64,000 nt of DNA from the NCBI GenBank assembly GCA_964508715.1, contig CAZDUX010000002.1, forward strand, positions 62,001 through 126,000. Direction: 5' to 3'. Both the position numbers and the translations under genes were made by a program. The notes under the pieces were generated by a model. That model did not search any database. It worked only from the letters and a program-made list of their open reading frames with translations, and was not told the origin of the DNA. Origin of the DNA: JAKALX01 sp964508715 (GTDB taxonomy: Bacteria; Chloroflexota; Dehalococcoidia; Tepidiformales; Tepidiformaceae). Shown here in pieces: positions 27,108-36,146 of the stretch (positions are counted from its first letter, which is position 1; every line of letters begins with the position of its first letter).

Positions 27108-27628
27108 ATCGTCAGCCCGCCGAGGCCCTGCACACCGCGCACATACTCAATCTCGCCAACGTGGCGGTAGCCGTGGCTCAGGCAGACCCCATAGATGCCG
27201 TCCCAGAGCGACATCTCGCCGAGCGGCTTGATGGTGACCTTGCGCTGCTCGAACTCATCGGGCGACATGCTGGCGAGGTATTCGTCGGTTGCCTTCCAGA
27301 CGGCACGCTGGTATTCGAGCCACTTCGGCACATCGTGGATCTGGACAGCGTTGGCTTCCTGCTCTGTCATGCCAGTACCCTGGCTATTGCGAGGGAGTCC
27401 GAAATACTCATCGTAGTTGCCCTGAAGCCAGACGGTCGGGCGGCCCTGGGCAACGAAATTGATGATGTTGTCCTCGGTGCGCACGTAATGCCAGAGGCTG
27501 AAGAAGCCGCTGACCCCGCCTTCGCTCGGGCGGAAGTTGAACTGATCGGCCGTCATCCCTTCAACGGCCTTATCGAGCATGGAATGCATATCGCGGAGGC
27601 TCTTGCGCAGGATCTCGTGCGGGGTCAT
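27104..27628 (-). CDS. DinB/YfiT-like four-helix protein
   Basis: 174 residues with the DinB-like layout: a first helix starting HEILRKSLRDMHSML, a His in SLWHYVRTEDN, and LSHGYRHVGEIEYVRG near the C-terminus supplying two more candidate metal-ligand histidines. Family members are metal-dependent thiol transferases or of unknown function. GAGGGAG lies before the ATG. Nothing nearby fixes a substrate. Confidence 0.83.
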   Translation of the reverse strand: MTPHEILRKSLRDMHSMLDKAVEGMTADQFNFRPSEGGVSGFFSLWHYVRTEDNIINFVAQGRPTVWLQGNYDEYFGLPRNSQGTGMTEQEANAVQIHDVPKWLEYQRAVWKATDEYLASMSPDEFEQRKVTIKPLGEMSLWDGIYGVCLSHGYRHVGEIEYVRGVQGLGGLTI

Positions 27629-27695
27629 AGGAACTCCCTCGGGCGTGTGAGAGTCGATTCTGAATCCCCGGTGGCCGCGCGTAAAGCGGCCCCGA

Positions 27696-28460
27696 TCAGG
27701 CTACGGCGCGAGCAGGCGCCTCGAGGGCGTAGCCAGACCCCCAGCGGTTCACGATATAGCGGGGATTGCTGGGGTCGTCCTCCAGCTTCTGACGCAGGTA
27801 GCGCACGTAGAGCCGCAGATAGTGCGCCTCACCGGCATACTGGTTCCCCCAGACCCGGGCGATGAGTGCCCTTGACGGGATCACCTCGCCGGGGTGCTCG
27901 GCAAGGGTCGCGAGCAGCCGGAACTCGGTCGGTGAGAGGGCGACCGGCAGGCCGTTCTTGCGAACGAGCTGGCTGACCGGATCGATCTCGATCTCACCAA
28001 CACGAAGCACGCTGGGCGTCTGTGGCTGGCGTTCGACAACACCGCTCGATTGCATTCGGCGGAATATCGCGCGGATGCGAAGGTCGAGTTCTTCCGTCTG
28101 GCACCGGGGGCGGCAGTACTCGTCAGCGCCGGCCTCGTAGCAACGCAGCATCTCCGGGTAGGTGCCCGCACAACCAACGACCACGATCAGCGCCTGCGAG
28201 CGTTCACGAACACGGGCCACGATATCGCCGGGGAAGGCGAGTTCGCGGGCAAGGTCAACAATCACCGCATCGGCCATCGCCGACTCGACGCATTCATCGA
28301 TGGCGGACGGTTCGCCACACGAGACCACGCGATAACCAGAGTCCTCAAGCCCACGTGCACGATCATAGGCGCGTTCGAGGCCGAAGGAGACGACGAGGAG
28401 CTTCAGGCCGAGGGGCGGCGGAAGTCCCGGTAGTCCAGGGTGTGTCGGCGTGGTCTGCAT
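27696..28460 (-). CDS. OmpR-family response regulator with degenerate receiver
   Basis: 254 residues. The N-terminal receiver-like domain is at about 20-135 and the C-terminal winged-helix DNA-binding domain at about 150-247 (LSPTEFRLLATLAEHPGEVI, LRLYVRYLRQKLEDDPSNPR, NRWGSGYALE). The receiver keeps an Asp in AVIVDLA, but the acidic pair after strand 1 is replaced (LLVVSFGLE) and the conserved Lys is Arg (CRPRCQTEEL). Phosphorylation is therefore doubtful. No histidine kinase is adjacent. It is divergent from the CAP-domain protein gene, a possible target. Confidence 0.88.
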   Translation of the reverse strand: MQTTPTHPGLPGLPPPLGLKLLVVSFGLERAYDRARGLEDSGYRVVSCGEPSAIDECVESAMADAVIVDLARELAFPGDIVARVRERSQALIVVVGCAGTYPEMLRCYEAGADEYCRPRCQTEELDLRIRAIFRRMQSSGVVERQPQTPSVLRVGEIEIDPVSQLVRKNGLPVALSPTEFRLLATLAEHPGEVIPSRALIARVWGNQYAGEAHYLRLYVRYLRQKLEDDPSNPRYIVNRWGSGYALEAPARAVA

Positions 28461-28497
28461 GCGAATTTCCCCCCTTGCGACTCCGGGGTTTCCCCCG

Positions 28498-29322
28498 ATG
28501 TCGTTCCGCCACCTCCCGACCGACAGTCAGGGCATGGCCCTCCGACGACCATTCACCTGGCTGGTTCTTGCCGGCATCTGCTGCTCGATAGCCGGGCTCT
28601 ACCAGGTGCTGAATACGGCCCCGTCAGTACGGGCTGTGGCTCCCGCATCAAGAGCATCGGCAGAAGCCGGAAGTTCTTCTGCGGGCACTAACGCTGCTCC
28701 AACAACTGTCACCGAAGCGCCACCGCAGAAAACCGTTCCGGCCGCGGCAACCCCAACCAGTGCGGCACGGGAAACGCCTGCTTCGATTGCGGGGGTCGCA
28801 GGGACCCCAACGGCGACGATGCCGCCTTCTGGGCCAACCCCGCCGCCAGCGATTGCGACGGCCGCCGTGACGGAGAATACGGGGACGCTCCCGTCGCTGG
28901 TCTCGACCACGATGGCGCCCGGTGTCTCGTCACCTTCAAAGGCGGCCTCGCTGCTCGACCTCATGAACCAGGCACGGACGAAAGAGGGGCTCGCTCCACT
29001 CGAACGTGATGCGGATCTCGAAGCGGTGGCGCTCGCGCGGGCACAGAACCTGGTGGCAGGGGGTTATTTCGATCACTATGCCCCCGATGGCGAAAGCGCC
29101 TTCAGCGAACTCGCCGCACGGGGTATCCGCTACCGGCTCGCGGGCGAGAACCTGGCCCGCAACAACTACGTCGATTCGCGAACGGTGCAGGCGGCCTTTG
29201 ACGGACTGATGGCAAGCCCCGGACACCGCGCGAACATCCTCGAGGTGCGCTTCTCATCCGTGGGAGTGGCCGCAATCCAGAGCGGCAAGATGTGGATCTA
29301 CGTCACGGTGTTCCTGAACTGA
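28498..29322 (+). CDS. Secreted CAP-domain (SCP/PR-1-like) protein
   Basis: About 274 residues. A hydrophobic signal segment (RRPFTWLVLAGICCSIAGLY) is followed by a Ser/Thr/Ala/Pro-rich linker of about 120 residues and a C-terminal CAP domain: LLDLMNQARTKEGLAPLERD, YFDHYAPDGESAFSEL, GENLARNNY and MASPGHRANILEVRFSSVGV. The His and Glu residues of the CAP cavity are present. Such secreted proteins occur widely; the molecular role is unknown. Starts at 28450, 28498 or 28534 are possible; the last begins directly at the signal peptide. The 3' end overlaps the next convergent gene by 20 bp. Confidence 0.85.
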   Translation: MSFRHLPTDSQGMALRRPFTWLVLAGICCSIAGLYQVLNTAPSVRAVAPASRASAEAGSSSAGTNAAPTTVTEAPPQKTVPAAATPTSAARETPASIAGVAGTPTATMPPSGPTPPPAIATAAVTENTGTLPSLVSTTMAPGVSSPSKAASLLDLMNQARTKEGLAPLERDADLEAVALARAQNLVAGGYFDHYAPDGESAFSELAARGIRYRLAGENLARNNYVDSRTVQAAFDGLMASPGHRANILEVRFSSVGVAAIQSGKMWIYVTVFLN

Positions 29323-30121
29323 GCGTTGTCGAGTCAGCAAACGCTACGAGCTTCACCGGACTGGCGGCAGCGAAGTACGCCGCCCGCGAGAAATAGACTG
29401 TATACGTCGCAGAATCCCCCGGTCCGAGCACGGGTGGCGACGACCCGTTCGATGCGGCGATCGGCCCGGACCCCGCAACGAGCACGACGTTTCCGTTGCC
29501 GTCGTAGAGCGCTACCGACGCGCCGTTGACCTGGACCGTCTGGTTCGTGTTGTTCCAGACGGTGCCGTCGATCGCGTAGAGGTCCGGCGAGATCGGCTGC
29601 ACGTGCGTCACCTTATCGGGCTGGCCAACCGGGACCTCACGCGGGCCAGCGAGTGTGAGCGAGAGGCTGGCCGGGGCATTTGCCGGGTCAAACGAGTCGA
29701 TGCTGATGGCAACACGGGCGAGCGAGCCCGTGAACACTGGGAGCCGCAGGCGGAACGGGGCGCTTCCTCCAGCCGCAATCGTCGCCGTAACCGGACTCGC
29801 CTCCCGGCTGGCAAGCGTTGCACCCGAAGTATCGAGCGCTGATGCGGTCAGGGTCACATTCGCAACCGCCCGGGATGTCGTGTTGGTGATGTCACCGTAA
29901 ACCCACACGCCGGCGCCGGCACCAGCCGAGTCATCGATCGAGATGTGGCCGGCGATGACCCCTTCGCTCGACGGCCTCGCCAGGGAGGTATCAGCAGCGA
30001 CCTCTGGCACGAATCCGCGGGGCACAAGCCGGGAGTCCTCGGCGGAGGCGCCTCTGTCCCTCCCGGCGAAGATCGTGGATAGGGCCACAATGACCAGAGC
30101 GGCGAGCGTGAGGCTCCGCAT
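29303..30121 (-). CDS. Secreted FxLYD-like beta-domain protein
   Basis: 272 residues with a signal peptide (MRSLTLAALVIVALSTIF). Two related beta-rich segments follow: one around VWVYGDITNTTSRAVANVTL, and one around YAIDGTVWNNTNQTVQVNGA with SVALYDGNGNVV. This resembles FxLYD-type domains in extracellular bacterial proteins. GGGGAAG precedes ATG 30121; the longer start at 30196 would put 25 charged residues before the signal peptide. It is divergent from the thioredoxin-NHL lipoprotein gene. Confidence 0.7.
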   Translation of the reverse strand: MRSLTLAALVIVALSTIFAGRDRGASAEDSRLVPRGFVPEVAADTSLARPSSEGVIAGHISIDDSAGAGAGVWVYGDITNTTSRAVANVTLTASALDTSGATLASREASPVTATIAAGGSAPFRLRLPVFTGSLARVAISIDSFDPANAPASLSLTLAGPREVPVGQPDKVTHVQPISPDLYAIDGTVWNNTNQTVQVNGASVALYDGNGNVVLVAGSGPIAASNGSSPPVLGPGDSATYTVYFSRAAYFAAASPVKLVAFADSTTLSSGTP

Positions 30122-30254
30122 CGGCTTCCCCGCAAGAGTGCTTGCGATGTCCAGCCTAGCAGCGGCTCGCCCATGTTCGTTGCCGAACTGCGACATCCAG
30201 TGCGCCCACCGCCCGCACGTAAGGGATTCGTAACCCCGGGCAGCAGGCCGGGCA

Positions 30255-30260
30255 TACTAT
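30255..30260 (+). promoter_or_regulatory. -10 box of a probably leaderless thioredoxin-NHL mRNA
   Basis: TACTAT lies 7 nt before GTG 30268, and overlapping CATACT lies 6 nt before GTG 30265; no ribosome site is present. Transcription would start at the codon. Confidence 0.4.
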
Positions 30261-30264
30261 CGGG

Positions 30265-32340
30265 GTGGTGTCCCTCCGAACGTTGTCGCTTCGCAGCCGC
30301 ATCATTGTGGCGGCTACAATCCTCACATGCGCTGTCGTAGTAACGATCATGGCCTGTAGCAGCAGCGAGAGCCACGGCGGCTCCCCCGGTTCCGACGGCG
30401 GCTCTGTGCCCGGGACGCCCGCCCGGTCGTGGGCAGGCAAGGACCCTGCCCCGGCGATCCCGGGCGGCCTGACCTGGTTCAATGTCGAACGCCCGATCAC
30501 CCTTGCCGAGCTAAAGGGCAAGATAGTCCTGCTCGATTTCTGGACCCTTGGCTGCATCAACTGCCAGCACATCATTCCGGATCTCAAACGGCTCGAAGAC
30601 GAGTTCAAAGACACGCTCGTCGTCATCGGCGTGCACTCCGGGAAGTACACGACCGAGCACGACGATGACGCGGTCAGAGAAGCCGTCGCCCGCTACGGGC
30701 TTCAGCACCCGGTCGTGAACGATCCCGACTTCGCCGTCTGGAACACGTTCGGCGCGAACGCATGGCCCACGCTCGTGCTCATCGACCCCGCCGGGAACCT
30801 GGTAGGCGGGCACGCGGGCGAAGGCGTCTACCCTCTTTTCGAACCTATCGTGAAGTCGCTCGTGACCGAATTTGACGCGAAGGGACTCGTCGACCGGGAC
30901 AGCCAGGTTCCGCTGAAGCTCGACTCCACGGCGACTTCGACGGTGCTCAGCTTCCCCGCCAAGGTGCTGGCCGATGAACCAGGCGGGAGGCTCTTCATCG
31001 CCGATTCAGGGCACAACCGGATCCTCATCTCGGACCTCAATGGTGTGCTCCAACAGGCCATTGGCGATGGAAAAGAGGGGTTCGCGGATGGAGCGGCTGA
31101 CGAGGCGGAGTTTCGACAGCCGCAGGGTCTCGGGCTCTCGACCAACGGGGAGACCCTCTACGTTGCCGATACACGCAACCATGCAGTGCGCGCGGTGAAC
31201 ATCGAGACCGGCGAAGTGACGACCATCGCGGGGACAGGCCAGCAGGCCGACCGCTTCCCGGCCAGGGATGCAAAAGCCATTGAGACAGCGCTGGCGTCGC
31301 CATGGGATGTCGTCAACGTCGGGGAGCAGCTCTATGTCTCGATGGCGGGACTCCACCAGATATGGGCGGTCGACCTGCACGAGGGGACGGTCGCGGTCTT
31401 CGCAGGGACGAGCCGCGAAGGTATCGACGACGGGCCCCGGACATCGATGGCGACGCTCGCCCAGCCCAGTGGAATCAGCACGGACGGCACCTACCTGTAC
31501 TGGGCCGACCCTGAATCCAGCTCCGTCCGCCGGCTTCGCTTGCAGAGCGAAGGTGAGGCGCAGGTGGAAACGCTCGTCGGCACCGGCTTGTTCGACTATG
31601 GAAATACCGACGGCACCGGCAGGCAGGCAAAGCTCCAGCACGCGCAGGGGGTGGTCTACGCCGCGGGAAAGCTCTACATCGGCGATACCTATAACCATGA
31701 GGTGCGCGAACTCGACCTCCCAACCATGGCGTTGACCACCCTCGCAGGCGACGGTACACACGGCTGGAGAGACGGTACCGGGCGTTCGGCAAGGTTCGAC
31801 GAACCAGCCGGCATAGGGTTCGCCGATGGCAGGGTTTTCGTCGCCGACACGAACAACCACCTCATCAGGGTCATCGACCCTGGCAGTGGGTCGGTATCCA
31901 CGCTCACACTCACCAACCTCGCGGTGGCGACAGCTTCGGGGCCGGCGAGGAAGTCCACTGCACAGCTCGATCGGCAAACCATCGCACCCGGTGCCACCAA
32001 TCTGCGAATCACCATCACCGCCCCCGGTGGCTACCACCTGAATAGCCAGGCGCCGAGCCGGATGACGTTCACCTCGTCCAACCCGGCAGTCGCCGAGATT
32101 GGCGAACGCGAAGTGAGCTGGTCGAGCGATGAAGCCGAAGTGCGATTGCCTGTCCCTGTCAGGCTCAGCGAGGGCGATGCAACCATCACCGGCATGGCGT
32201 CGGTCTACTACTGCCGGACGGGCGCGGAGGCGCTCTGCTTCATCCAGCAGGTCGAGATCACCCTGCCACTCCGGATAGCAGCCGCCTCCGCGGTGAGTGA
32301 GCCAGCGATGATGTATACACTTCCGGAAGGTGGCGGTTAG
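30265..32340 (+). CDS. Thioredoxin-like/NHL-repeat lipoprotein (NHLRC2-like)
   Basis: 691 residues. A signal peptide ends in a lipobox-like TIMAC near residue 30. A thioredoxin-fold domain (about 60-195) has the CxxC motif in FWTLGCINCQH. Beta-propeller NHL repeats (about 215-540) show recurring RLFIADSGHNRILI, TLYVADTRNHAVRAV, LYIGDTYNHEVREL and VFVADTNNHLIRV. A C-terminal beta domain (about 560-680) follows. The order matches the NHLRC2 architecture, including the unusual CINC. It is probably an extracytoplasmic, membrane-anchored redox or scaffold protein. Confidence 0.88.
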   Translation: MVSLRTLSLRSRIIVAATILTCAVVVTIMACSSSESHGGSPGSDGGSVPGTPARSWAGKDPAPAIPGGLTWFNVERPITLAELKGKIVLLDFWTLGCINCQHIIPDLKRLEDEFKDTLVVIGVHSGKYTTEHDDDAVREAVARYGLQHPVVNDPDFAVWNTFGANAWPTLVLIDPAGNLVGGHAGEGVYPLFEPIVKSLVTEFDAKGLVDRDSQVPLKLDSTATSTVLSFPAKVLADEPGGRLFIADSGHNRILISDLNGVLQQAIGDGKEGFADGAADEAEFRQPQGLGLSTNGETLYVADTRNHAVRAVNIETGEVTTIAGTGQQADRFPARDAKAIETALASPWDVVNVGEQLYVSMAGLHQIWAVDLHEGTVAVFAGTSREGIDDGPRTSMATLAQPSGISTDGTYLYWADPESSSVRRLRLQSEGEAQVETLVGTGLFDYGNTDGTGRQAKLQHAQGVVYAAGKLYIGDTYNHEVRELDLPTMALTTLAGDGTHGWRDGTGRSARFDEPAGIGFADGRVFVADTNNHLIRVIDPGSGSVSTLTLTNLAVATASGPARKSTAQLDRQTIAPGATNLRITITAPGGYHLNSQAPSRMTFTSSNPAVAEIGEREVSWSSDEAEVRLPVPVRLSEGDATITGMASVYYCRTGAEALCFIQQVEITLPLRIAAASAVSEPAMMYTLPEGGG

Positions 32341-32350
32341 ACCCGGATTC

Positions 32351-32378
32351 TTGACACGCCCTAAGCCCTGTCTATGAT
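32351..32378 (+). promoter_or_regulatory. Near-consensus sigma70 promoter
   Basis: TTGACA (32351-32356), 16-bp spacer, TATGAT (32373-32378, 5 of 6). Predicted start near 32385 leaves a 24-nt leader with GGAGGG before the GTG of the RAM-domain gene. This is the best promoter match in the window. Confidence 0.75.
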
Positions 32379-32408
32379 GAGGCTTCGAACTCACGCTGGA
32401 GGGCGCAC

Positions 32409-32660
32409 GTGGCAGTCCGCGGTTATGTCCTAATTGAGACCGACGTCGGCAAAGCAAAGGCCGTCGGCGCCGCGATAAGCGAGTTCACCTACCCCGGAGC
32501 ACGGGTCGTTGTCGTTGACACCGTTACCGGACCCTACGACGTGATCGTCCAGCTTGAAGCCGACGACCTCGACCGGCTCGGAAATGCGATCACCGACGCG
32601 GTCCAGAAAGTCTCCGGTGTCCAGCGCACGACAACCTGCCTGGCGGTGCGGTTGGCCTGA
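32409..32660 (+). CDS. Stand-alone Lrp/AsnC ligand-binding (RAM) domain protein
   Basis: 83 residues forming only the alpha/beta ACT-like RAM domain: GYVLIETDVGKAKAVGAAIS, VVVVDTVTGPYDVIVQLEAD, and VSGVQRTTTCLAV at the end. The HTH half of Lrp-type regulators is absent, so it cannot bind DNA by itself. Such proteins may sense amino acids or modulate full-length Lrp paralogues. GTG start with GGAGGG upstream and a strong promoter in front. Confidence 0.88.
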   Translation: MAVRGYVLIETDVGKAKAVGAAISEFTYPGARVVVVDTVTGPYDVIVQLEADDLDRLGNAITDAVQKVSGVQRTTTCLAVRLA

Positions 32661-32746
32661 CCGGCCAGGTTCCTGGTTTTTCTGCACCCCCGGTGGGCGG
32701 GTTGTAAGCTGTTTGCCACAACCTCCTCCCGGGGATTCGCTCTTCC

Positions 32747-34018
32747 ATGACTCAGCCCGGCAGCTCCATGATCAGCGTCGAAGAAGCGCGCGAGCGCATT
32801 CTCTCGTTCTTCCACCGCCTCGATCCCGAGCCGAAACCGCTACTCGAAGCCCTGGGGCAGGTACTCGCGGAGGACGTAGCGGCACCCTTCGACATCCCGC
32901 CACTTGATAACACGGCGATGGACGGTTATGCGGTACGGTTTGCCGACACGACCGGTGCAACGGAAGAATCACCCCGCGAACTCCGGGTCGTCGCCGACCT
33001 TGCCGCTGGCTACATCCTCGAGACCGCTATCGAGCCCGGCGAGGCTGTACGAATCATGACCGGTGCGCCGATGCCACCCGGATCCGATGCCGTGGTCCCC
33101 TTTGAAGAAACCGACGAGCCGATGCGCGCCGTTGGCCAGGCGCCAACGAGGGGTGGAACGGTCCGAGTGTTCAAGGGCGCGGAAAAGGGCGCCAACATCC
33201 GCTACCGGGCCGAAGATGTCCGGGCCGGGACGGTGGTCATCCCCACCGGAAGGCTCATGCGGGCATCGGAGATCGGCGTTCTTGCAAGCATGGGCGTGAG
33301 CAGTGTGAGCGTGTACCGGCGGCCAGTTGTCGCAATCCTGTCAACCGGTGACGAGGTAACCGAGCCTGGCCAGCCGCTCCTCCCGGGGCGGATATACGAT
33401 GCAAACGCACACAGCGTCGCTGCGCTGGTCAAGAGCTTTGGCGGTATCCCGAGGCTGCTCGGCATCGCAAAGGACACGGTAGAAGACCTGACCGCGAAGA
33501 TCCGCCAGGGACTCGACGCCGACATGCTCGTCACGAGTGCGGGGGTCAGCCGGGGCGATTTCGACGTCGTTAAAGATGTGCTCGCCCGGGAAGGCGCTAT
33601 CGACTTCTGGACCGTCCGGATGAAGCCCGGAAAGCCGCTGGCGTTCGGGGCATTCAACGCGCCTGACGGCCGCAAGGTCCCGCATCTCGGATTGCCGGGC
33701 AATCCGGTGAGCTCGATGGTCTCATTCGAACTGTTCGGCCGGCCGGCGGTCTTCCAAATGCTCGGCCGCGACGACTGGCAGCGCCCCCTGGTCCGCGCGA
33801 TCACGCGTGACCGGGTAGTCAACACCGACGGCCGCCGGTTTTTCGCGCGTTGCATCGTGACCAGGGGTGAAGATGGACAGCTCTACGCCGACCTCACGGG
33901 CCCCCAGGGCAGCGGCATCCTGACGAGCATGAGCTCGGCCAACGCACTGACCGTCATCCCCGAGACTCTGCCCGAGGCGCTCCCCGGCGACGAGATAGAA
34001 GTAATGATGCTCGACTGA
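32747..34018 (+). CDS. moeA: Molybdopterin molybdenumtransferase MoeA
   Basis: 423 residues. Inserts molybdate into adenylated molybdopterin in the last step of molybdenum cofactor synthesis. NTAMDGYAV near residue 56, GAPMPPGSDAVVPFEETD, ILSTGDEVTEPG, VTSAGVSRGDFDVVKDVL and LGLPGNPVSSMVSFELF are family signatures covering domains I-IV. A second ATG (32768) is possible. No other moa/moe gene is nearby. It is convergent with rmlB, with only 5 bp between the stops. Confidence 0.95.
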   Translation: MTQPGSSMISVEEARERILSFFHRLDPEPKPLLEALGQVLAEDVAAPFDIPPLDNTAMDGYAVRFADTTGATEESPRELRVVADLAAGYILETAIEPGEAVRIMTGAPMPPGSDAVVPFEETDEPMRAVGQAPTRGGTVRVFKGAEKGANIRYRAEDVRAGTVVIPTGRLMRASEIGVLASMGVSSVSVYRRPVVAILSTGDEVTEPGQPLLPGRIYDANAHSVAALVKSFGGIPRLLGIAKDTVEDLTAKIRQGLDADMLVTSAGVSRGDFDVVKDVLAREGAIDFWTVRMKPGKPLAFGAFNAPDGRKVPHLGLPGNPVSSMVSFELFGRPAVFQMLGRDDWQRPLVRAITRDRVVNTDGRRFFARCIVTRGEDGQLYADLTGPQGSGILTSMSSANALTVIPETLPEALPGDEIEVMMLD

Positions 34019-34023
34019 CCCGG

Positions 34024-35034
34024 CTAGAGGCGGCCGCCGTACTGTTCCCGCCAGTAGGCTGTGAACTCCTCGCTCGCCCCGTTCGACCAGGTGGCTGCGT
34101 TCTCCGCATACCAGCGCACCGTCCGCAGAAGGCCATCCGCGAAGGCTACCTGTGGCGCCCACCCGAGCGCGCGCAGCCGCGAAGAATCGAGCGCGTAACG
34201 GCGGTCGTGCCCTGGCCGATCGGTCACTGGTTGGATGAGCGACTCGGGCCGCTCCGTGAACCTGCAGATGCTCCGCGCGACCTCGATGTTCGGCACGCGC
34301 TCGCGTGAACCAGCGTGTATGGCATGGACACCCGGTGACGCCGGTAGAGACGAGATAACCAGGTACACAGCCGAGACGAGGTCATCGACGTAGAGCCACT
34401 CGCGCTCCTGGAGACCGTCGCCGTAGAGCGGGAGCGGCTCACCCGCGAGTGCCCGTGTTGCAAAGAGCGGGATGAACTTCTCAATGTGCTGGTTGGGGCC
34501 GTAGATGTTGCACGAGCGGATGACGGTGATCGGCATCCCATAGCTCTCGGCGTAGGCACGGAGCTGGAGCTCAGCGGCAGCTTTCGACGCCGAATACGGC
34601 GACGAGGGCGCAAACGGTGCATCTTCCGTGGCTTCAAGAGGCTCATTGAGCGACCCGAAGACTTCGTCGGTCGACATGTGGACAAACGCAGTTGAAGGGG
34701 AAACGCGCACCGCCTCGAGGAGTGTAACGACGCCCTGTACGTCGGTGCGGACGAACACCCCTGGATCGAGCAGCGATCGGTCGACATGCGTCTCGGCGGC
34801 CAGGTTCAGCACGAGGTCCGCCCCGGCGACGAGTGCACGCACGAGGACGGCATCGCAGATATCACCATGCACGAAGCGGTAGGAGGGATCTCCGGCAATG
34901 CTGGCGAGGTTCGCGGGGTTCGAGGCATAGGTGAGGGCATCGAGGTTCGTAACCTGCCAGCCTCCCGCGAGCAGCGCCCGAACCATGTGGCTCCCGATGA
35001 AGCCACAGCCGCCAGTCACGAGTGCCTGTTTCAC
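34024..35034 (-). CDS. rfbB: dTDP-glucose 4,6-dehydratase
   Basis: 336-residue extended SDR enzyme that converts dTDP-glucose to dTDP-4-keto-6-deoxyglucose. It has the NAD motif TGGCGFIGSH, STDEVFG (Thr-Asp-Glu catalytic triad), YSASKAAAELQLRAY (YxxxK), NIYGPNQHIEKFIP and GDGLQEREWLYVDD. Its ATG overlaps the stop of the upstream rmlA gene (ATGA). rmlC and rmlD are not in the window, so the final deoxysugar is not defined. Confidence 0.93.
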   Translation of the reverse strand: MKQALVTGGCGFIGSHMVRALLAGGWQVTNLDALTYASNPANLASIAGDPSYRFVHGDICDAVLVRALVAGADLVLNLAAETHVDRSLLDPGVFVRTDVQGVVTLLEAVRVSPSTAFVHMSTDEVFGSLNEPLEATEDAPFAPSSPYSASKAAAELQLRAYAESYGMPITVIRSCNIYGPNQHIEKFIPLFATRALAGEPLPLYGDGLQEREWLYVDDLVSAVYLVISSLPASPGVHAIHAGSRERVPNIEVARSICRFTERPESLIQPVTDRPGHDRRYALDSSRLRALGWAPQVAFADGLLRTVRWYAENAATWSNGASEEFTAYWREQYGGRL

Positions 35035-36089
35035 TGGCGGACCTCGAAGCGCGAATGGTCACCGAGTGTCAATCGCGAGCCCGCCGGCGCCCCCGAGACA
35101 GTAGTGAACCGGCCGATCATCGATGACTCGATTCCCGGGCAGGCAGTCAATACCGCGCCCTGCATCACGATCGAGTCGCGGATGCCGACTGACTGGAGGC
35201 TGGCCCCGTCCGCGATTGCGACGTCGGGGCCCACCTCACAGTCGCCGAGGGTTACGCCGGCGCCGATGACGACGGGGCCAATTATCCTGCAGCGTTCGAG
35301 TGTTGCCTTCGCTCCGATCGCCACTACCCCTTCGATCACACTGTCGCTGACCGTCGCCGAAGGATGCACTGACGTCGACAGGCCGGCGAGGAGAACCCGG
35401 TTGGCATCGAGAATGTCCTCCATCTTCCCGGTGTCGATCCAGTACTCGGGTGTGACACTGGCGGTCACCACGAGACCGCGCTCGAGAAGGCCGTTAATCG
35501 TGTCAGCGATTTCCAGCTCACCACGGGCGCTCGGGACCTGGCGGGCGATGACATCGAAAACCCCCGGCGCGAACGCGTAGATGCCGATGACCGCGAGGTT
35601 CGAGGGCGGGTCGGCGGGTTTCTCGACAACGCGAACCAGCCTCTCGCCACAGAGTTCGGCGACCCCAAAGGCACGGGGATCGCCGACAGCCTTGAGGATA
35701 ACTGACCCCGCCGCGCCGCCCGATGCAAAGACGTTGACGAACTCGGTGATGCCCCCGTTGAGAACGTTATCGCCGAGATAGAGGACGAACGGGTCGCCGC
35801 CCACGAATTCACGGCACGCAAGGACGGCATGGGCTATTCCAAGCGGTGCGGCCTGCCGGACGTACGTGAACCTCGCACCGAAGTCCAGGCCGTCACCCAT
35901 GGCAGCACGAATCTGGCCGGCGGTATCACCAACAACGAGGGCGATCTCTGTCACACCAGCGGCAACGAGTTGGTGCACAGGAAAATGAAGGACGGGAGTA
36001 TTGGCGACCGGGACGAGCTGCTTCGCCCCCGAATAGGTGAAAGGGCGAAGGCGGCTCCCCTTGCCCCCGGCAAGCACGATCCCCTTCAT
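35031..36089 (-). CDS. rfbA: Glucose-1-phosphate thymidylyltransferase, long (StrD-like) form
   Basis: 352 residues. The N-terminal nucleotidyltransferase domain starts MKGIVLAGGKGSRLRPFTY and contains LYLGDNVL, KAVGDPRAFGVAEL, VVEKPADPPSNLAVIGIYAF and WIDTGKMEDIL. After residue 240 comes a C-terminal left-handed beta-helix region of hexapeptide-like repeats (IGAKATLERCRIIGPVVIG). This matches the long RmlA/StrD branch, not the 290-residue RmlA. TATACT lies 9 nt before the ATG at 36089 with no ribosome site. It feeds dTDP-glucose to the coupled RmlB. Confidence 0.92.
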   Translation of the reverse strand: MKGIVLAGGKGSRLRPFTYSGAKQLVPVANTPVLHFPVHQLVAAGVTEIALVVGDTAGQIRAAMGDGLDFGARFTYVRQAAPLGIAHAVLACREFVGGDPFVLYLGDNVLNGGITEFVNVFASGGAAGSVILKAVGDPRAFGVAELCGERLVRVVEKPADPPSNLAVIGIYAFAPGVFDVIARQVPSARGELEIADTINGLLERGLVVTASVTPEYWIDTGKMEDILDANRVLLAGLSTSVHPSATVSDSVIEGVVAIGAKATLERCRIIGPVVIGAGVTLGDCEVGPDVAIADGASLQSVGIRDSIVMQGAVLTACPGIESSMIGRFTTVSGAPAGSRLTLGDHSRFEVRQ

Positions 36090-36098
36090 GAGCAACGA

Positions 36099-36139
36099 AG
36101 TATAGGCTGATACCACGTTGGACGCTGCCCTCGTACCAT
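36099..36139. promoter_or_regulatory. Divergent promoter pair between rmlA and a glycosyltransferase
   Basis: On the minus strand TATACT (36099-36104) lies 9 nt before the rmlA ATG; on the plus strand TACCAT (36134-36139) lies 7 nt before the glycosyltransferase ATG. Both predicted mRNAs would have leaders of 0-3 nt. The elements are back to back within 57 bp, so one regulator could control both arms. Confidence 0.45.
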
Positions 36140-36146
36140 CCGGCGA

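Noticed and set aside
31006..32457. 483-residue open frame opposite the NHL propeller
   Set aside because: Runs across the sense gene and the strong promoter at 32351; no family resemblance.
32665..32681. Intrinsic terminator after the RAM-domain gene
   Set aside because: CCAG-GTTC-CTGG has only a 4-bp stem before T5, too weak to claim.
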